NCBI GenBank assembly: GCA_009703975.1
Contig: WLFB01000004.1
Location: 1-15,822 of the forward strand
DNA from: Actinomycetota bacterium
Lineage (GTDB): Bacteria > Actinomycetota > Acidimicrobiia > Acidimicrobiales > Ilumatobacteraceae
Direction: 5' to 3'
DNA length: 15,822 nucleotides
The notes under the pieces were generated by a model. It saw only the letters and a program-made list of their open reading frames with translations. It was not told where the DNA came from and ran no database searches. The position numbers and the translations under genes were made by a program. This document shows, one piece after another, positions 14,504-15,822 of the stretch (its first letter is position 1; each line of letters opens with the position of its first letter).

Positions 14504-15217
14504 ATGATTGTTCTGGCAATTGATACTTCGACTGATGCCGTAAGTGTGGCAGTCAGCAATTCGAAACAATTATTGGCTAGCAGTCACGTGCTAAGCGATC
14601 GCCGCCACGCAGAACAACTCGCGCCAATCATCAAAAATGTCTGTGAGCAAGCAGATATTTCAATGCGTGAAATTGATGTTGTTGGTGTTGACATTGGTCC
14701 GGGTTTGTTTACTGGTATGAGAGTCGGCATTGCTTCTGCTAAAACGATTGCACAGGTTTTGGATGTTCCAATTATCGGCAGATCAAGTTTGGATATCTTG
14801 GCACGATCAGTCGCCACGACCGACCGAGTCGTATTGGCAACAATTGACGCGCGTCGGGGTGAACTTTATTGGGCGATGTATCGCAACGATGTTGGCTCGA
14901 GCATTGAAGTTAAACCACCAGTTGTTGGCAAGGTCAGCGATTGCGTGGCAGATGTTGTTGATCGTGGTCAAGCAACATTGATTGTTGGCAATGGTGCGTT
15001 GCGTCATCGCATATCAATTTCTGAATCGCTAGAAGCAACTGGACTCTCAATCGAGTGGGCTAGCGACCAATTAGCTCAACCGAGTGCAGGTGTTTTGGCA
15101 GTAATCGTTGCCGAACTTGCGTTGCATGAACAGTGGCAAACTGCAGCCGAACTACAAGCGCTTTATTTGCGCGCACCTGATGCCGAAATTAATTGGCAAA
15201 CTCGGGTCAATTTATGA
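14504..15217 (+). CDS. tsaB: tRNA threonylcarbamoyladenosine biosynthesis protein TsaB
   Basis: TsaB is the non-catalytic partner and scaffold of TsaD in t6A formation. The 237-residue protein has the ASKHA-type N-terminus LAIDTSTDAVSVAV at 4-17. It also has the signature IGPGLFTGMRVGIASAK at 64-80, close to the usual GPGSFTGLR form. A second domain contains TIDARRGELYWAMY. The C-terminus contains ALYLRAPDAE, resembling the LYLR-PxxE end of many homologues. The ATG at 14504 lies after GAGG in the tsaE end. Its stop overlaps the rimI start as ATGA at 15214-15217, suggesting translational coupling. Confidence 0.95.
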   Translation: MIVLAIDTSTDAVSVAVSNSKQLLASSHVLSDRRHAEQLAPIIKNVCEQADISMREIDVVGVDIGPGLFTGMRVGIASAKTIAQVLDVPIIGRSSLDILARSVATTDRVVLATIDARRGELYWAMYRNDVGSSIEVKPPVVGKVSDCVADVVDRGQATLIVGNGALRHRISISESLEATGLSIEWASDQLAQPSAGVLAVIVAELALHEQWQTAAELQALYLRAPDAEINWQTRVNL

Positions 15218-15777
15218 GCATTTTGGATCGTTTTATACGCACGAAAACTAGCGACAAAATTGAGAACGCAGATCCACCTGCGTTGGTGATTGCACCAATG
15301 CGACGAGCACATATTCGTAGCATCATGCCAATTGAACAGCAGGTTTATCCACGACCATGGACCGCGCAAGTTTTTGTTGAAGAACTCGACCAAGTGCGAG
15401 CAGGTAAGCGTCACTATCTCGTTGGCACGATCGCAAACGAAATTGTTGGTTATGGCGGCTTGCTATATGTCGAGCAAGATGCTCACGTTACTAATATTGC
15501 GGTTCATCCATTGTGGCGAAGTCGCGGAATCGCCACCGAGTTATTGCTTGACCTCGCGTGGGAGGCGCATCGTCGGGGATGCAACGCAATGACGCTTGAG
15601 GTGAGACACACAAATATGTCTGCACAAAAACTTTATGAGCGCTTTGGTTTCGTACCGGCTGGCGTGCGCAAAAAATATTACGAAAATCGCGATGATGCGA
15701 TTGTGATGTGGTGTGCCGATGTACAACAGCAAGAATTCTCAACTCGGCTACAACAAATCGAGAGAAGCCGAATATGA
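15214..15777 (+). CDS. rimI: RimI-like N-alpha-acetyltransferase
   Basis: RimI is a GNAT-fold enzyme that acetylates protein N-termini, in E. coli that of ribosomal protein S18. The 187-residue protein has an N-terminal extension of about 25 residues, then the GNAT domain from about 26. Landmarks are MPIEQQVYPRPWT at 38-50, IVGYGGLLYVE, the acetyl-CoA motif NIAVHPLWRSRGIATELL at 94-111, LEVRHTNMSAQKLYERFGF at 128-146 and the C-terminal KKYYENRDDAIVM. The ATG at 15214 overlaps the tsaB stop as ATGA and was preferred to a TTG at 15193. The usual tsaB-rimI-tsaD order supports RimI over other GNAT proteins; the true substrate is not shown. Confidence 0.92.
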   Translation: MSILDRFIRTKTSDKIENADPPALVIAPMRRAHIRSIMPIEQQVYPRPWTAQVFVEELDQVRAGKRHYLVGTIANEIVGYGGLLYVEQDAHVTNIAVHPLWRSRGIATELLLDLAWEAHRRGCNAMTLEVRHTNMSAQKLYERFGFVPAGVRKKYYENRDDAIVMWCADVQQQEFSTRLQQIERSRI

Positions 15778-15822
15778 GTTCAACAATGAGTGATCTGACG
15801 ATTGATAGTTCAACCGTTGTGC
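15774..15822 (+). CDS. tsaD: Probable tsaD, first codons only
   Basis: An ATG at 15774 overlaps the rimI stop as ATGA, and the frame stays open to the window edge, giving MSSTMSDLTIDSSTVV. A second ATG at 15786 is an alternative start. In many bacteria TsaD, the catalytic subunit of t6A synthesis, begins with a short lead and then a beta strand of the form VLGIETSCDE. The visible TVV could be the start of that strand. The call rests mainly on position after tsaE, tsaB and rimI, since too little sequence is present to show a motif. Confidence 0.6.
   Translation, partial: MSSTMSDLTIDSSTVV

Noticed and set aside
15193..15213. TTG start for rimI inside tsaB
   Set aside because: The ATG at 15214 makes a standard ATGA overlap and gives a normal-length RimI.
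1..15822. tRNA, rRNA, CRISPR, insertion sequence or prophage
   Set aside because: None of the gaps contains a cloverleaf, spaced repeats, transposase fragments or terminal repeats; the longest gap is 155 bases.

Overview
This window looks like a conserved chromosomal block from an actinobacterium of modest GC content. The gene order fits Actinobacteria: the end of the spc operon, the alpha operon, rplM-rpsI, glmM-glmS-acpS-alr, then the t6A genes. RpsD is the cysteine-free type and RpmJ is the short zinc-binding type. An Acidimicrobiia-like lineage (for example low-GC freshwater relatives of Ilumatobacter) is my best guess. That placement is inference from gene order and the unusual GlmS, not from a search. 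All genes lie on the + strand, and no gap without a gene reaches 300 bases. I see no tRNA, rRNA, CRISPR, insertion sequence, phage gene or plasmid gene.

Region 1 (1-5728) is translation, secretion and transcription: the rplO 3' end, secY, adk, infA, rpmJ, rpsM, rpsK, rpsD, rpoA and rplQ. A map gene, commonly found between adk and infA, is absent. In its place is a 155-base gap with a candidate promoter overlapped by an inverted repeat. Region 2 (5752-7565) holds truA and the rplM-rpsI pair. The truA-rplM gap carries another candidate promoter and a cluster of overlapping dyads.

Region 3 (7647-13966) is envelope and cofactor metabolism: glmM, a very large glmS, acpS and alr. GlmM and GlmS lead from fructose-6-P to glucosamine-1-P for peptidoglycan, and Alr makes D-alanine. 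AcpS activates acyl carrier protein. Region 4 (13998-15822) is the tsaE-tsaB-rimI set, linked by a very short gap and ATGA overlaps. It ends with the first codons of what is very probably tsaD. TsaB, TsaD and TsaE make the t6A modification of tRNA, and RimI is a protein N-acetyltransferase.

The most unusual object is GlmS. It has 1135 residues, where about 610 is normal, yet every main catalytic residue of both active sites can be located. The extra length is in three places: a helical insert right after the N-terminal catalytic strand, an insert between the isomerase body and the lysine-bearing C-tail, and an unrecognised domain of about 195 residues after the motif that normally ends the protein. 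The rest of the window is ordinary housekeeping DNA.
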